Shown here piece by piece: positions 63,684-64,000 of a stretch of DNA of 64,000 nt. Every line of letters starts with the position of its first letter. Position 1 is the stretch's first letter. The position numbers and the translations under genes were made by a program. Below the pieces are notes generated by a model. The model made no database searches. It saw only the letters and a program-made list of their open reading frames with translations, and had not been told where the DNA came from. Source of the stretch: Lonicera japonica (Eukaryota; Streptophyta; Magnoliopsida; Dipsacales; Caprifoliaceae); NCBI GenBank assembly GCA_021464415.1, contig CM038465.1, forward strand, positions 82,432,919 through 82,496,918. Reading direction: 5' to 3'.

Positions 63684-64000
63684 ACAAAGCAAATATGGCA
63701 AGACACTTATGGGACCTAGTTAGCAAAAAAGACACTATTTTGGTTAAGCGGTGCCATGAATACATGATAGAAAATCAGTTTTTATGTACTTGTAAGTGTC
63801 CTAGTGATGCTTCATGGACATGGCTTAAGATCACAAAGCCAAGGGATAGCTTCTACAACTCCATTAAATACAAAGTTGGCAATGGTACTTCCATTTTTAT
63901 GTGGTATGATAAATGGCATGATGATGGCCCTCTTGTTACTAAATATAGGATGCGAATGGTTTATGATGCGGTAAGTTCTCTGAATAGCAAGCTAAGTAAA
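63684..64000 (+). pseudogene. LINE fragment 4: C-terminal region, runs off the window
   Basis: It resumes with ARHLWDLVSKKDTILVKRCH and continues SDASWTWLKI, YKVGNGTSIFMWYDKW and GPLVTKY. This is the region after the RT that precedes the zf-RVT domain in plant LINEs. The C-terminal zinc-binding part and the 3' end would lie beyond 64000. Confidence 0.82.

Overview
The window is nuclear DNA of a flowering plant, most likely a eudicot. It is AT-rich, with intron-bearing housekeeping genes of plant type (cytosolic GAPDH, plastid 3-oxoacyl-ACP reductase, an Iojap/RsfS protein, a PLS-class PPR protein) scattered among many transposable elements. I cannot name the species. No bacterial-type operons, CRISPR arrays or tRNA genes were seen. 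All exon boundaries come from reading splice sites and matching protein family motifs by eye.

Layout. 1-6000: a small hAT-like MITE, then a complete but decayed Copia retrotransposon (932-5997, AAAAA target duplication). 6089-8534: a shrunken minus-strand Copia element. 8535-16940: AT-rich DNA with an ATA microsatellite, a six-copy ~102-bp tandem repeat, a CACTA-like end, a Cassandra-type solo LTR carrying a 5S rRNA-like segment with a perfect AGTTC duplication, a gypsy RT scrap and a Tourist-like MITE. 16947-19868: a Mutator-like foldback element made of thirteen ~208-bp units, eight direct then five inverted. 21317-24219: an LTR element lacking recognisable pol that has taken up pieces of two host genes, a LOB-domain gene and a WAV3/EDA40-like E3 ligase gene. 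24454-26477: an hAT relic. 26871-29474: two sister Mutator-like elements.

Genic core. 29913-32451 (+) is GAPC with 12 coding exons. Tail-to-tail with it lies plastid KAR/FabG (39210-34504, minus, 11 exons). Behind that is an Iojap-related gene (43989-40920, minus, 4 exons) whose first intron is best explained as GC-AG and whose third intron holds a Mutator-like insertion. An intronless PPR gene lies at 48461-50032 (+). GAPC serves glycolysis, KAR plastid fatty-acid synthesis, the Iojap protein organelle ribosome silencing, and the PPR protein organelle RNA processing. They are ordinary neighbours, not a pathway cluster.

Right end. Two exons of a DUF212 (acid phosphatase/vanadium-haloperoxidase-related) gene lie at 55389-55676. 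From 55812 to the window end runs a broken non-LTR retrotransposon (LINE). It is interrupted by a 723-bp TRIM (GTTAC duplication), a 3.1-kb block containing a 797-bp tandem duplication, and an hAT element (ACAAAGCA duplication) related to the one at 24454.
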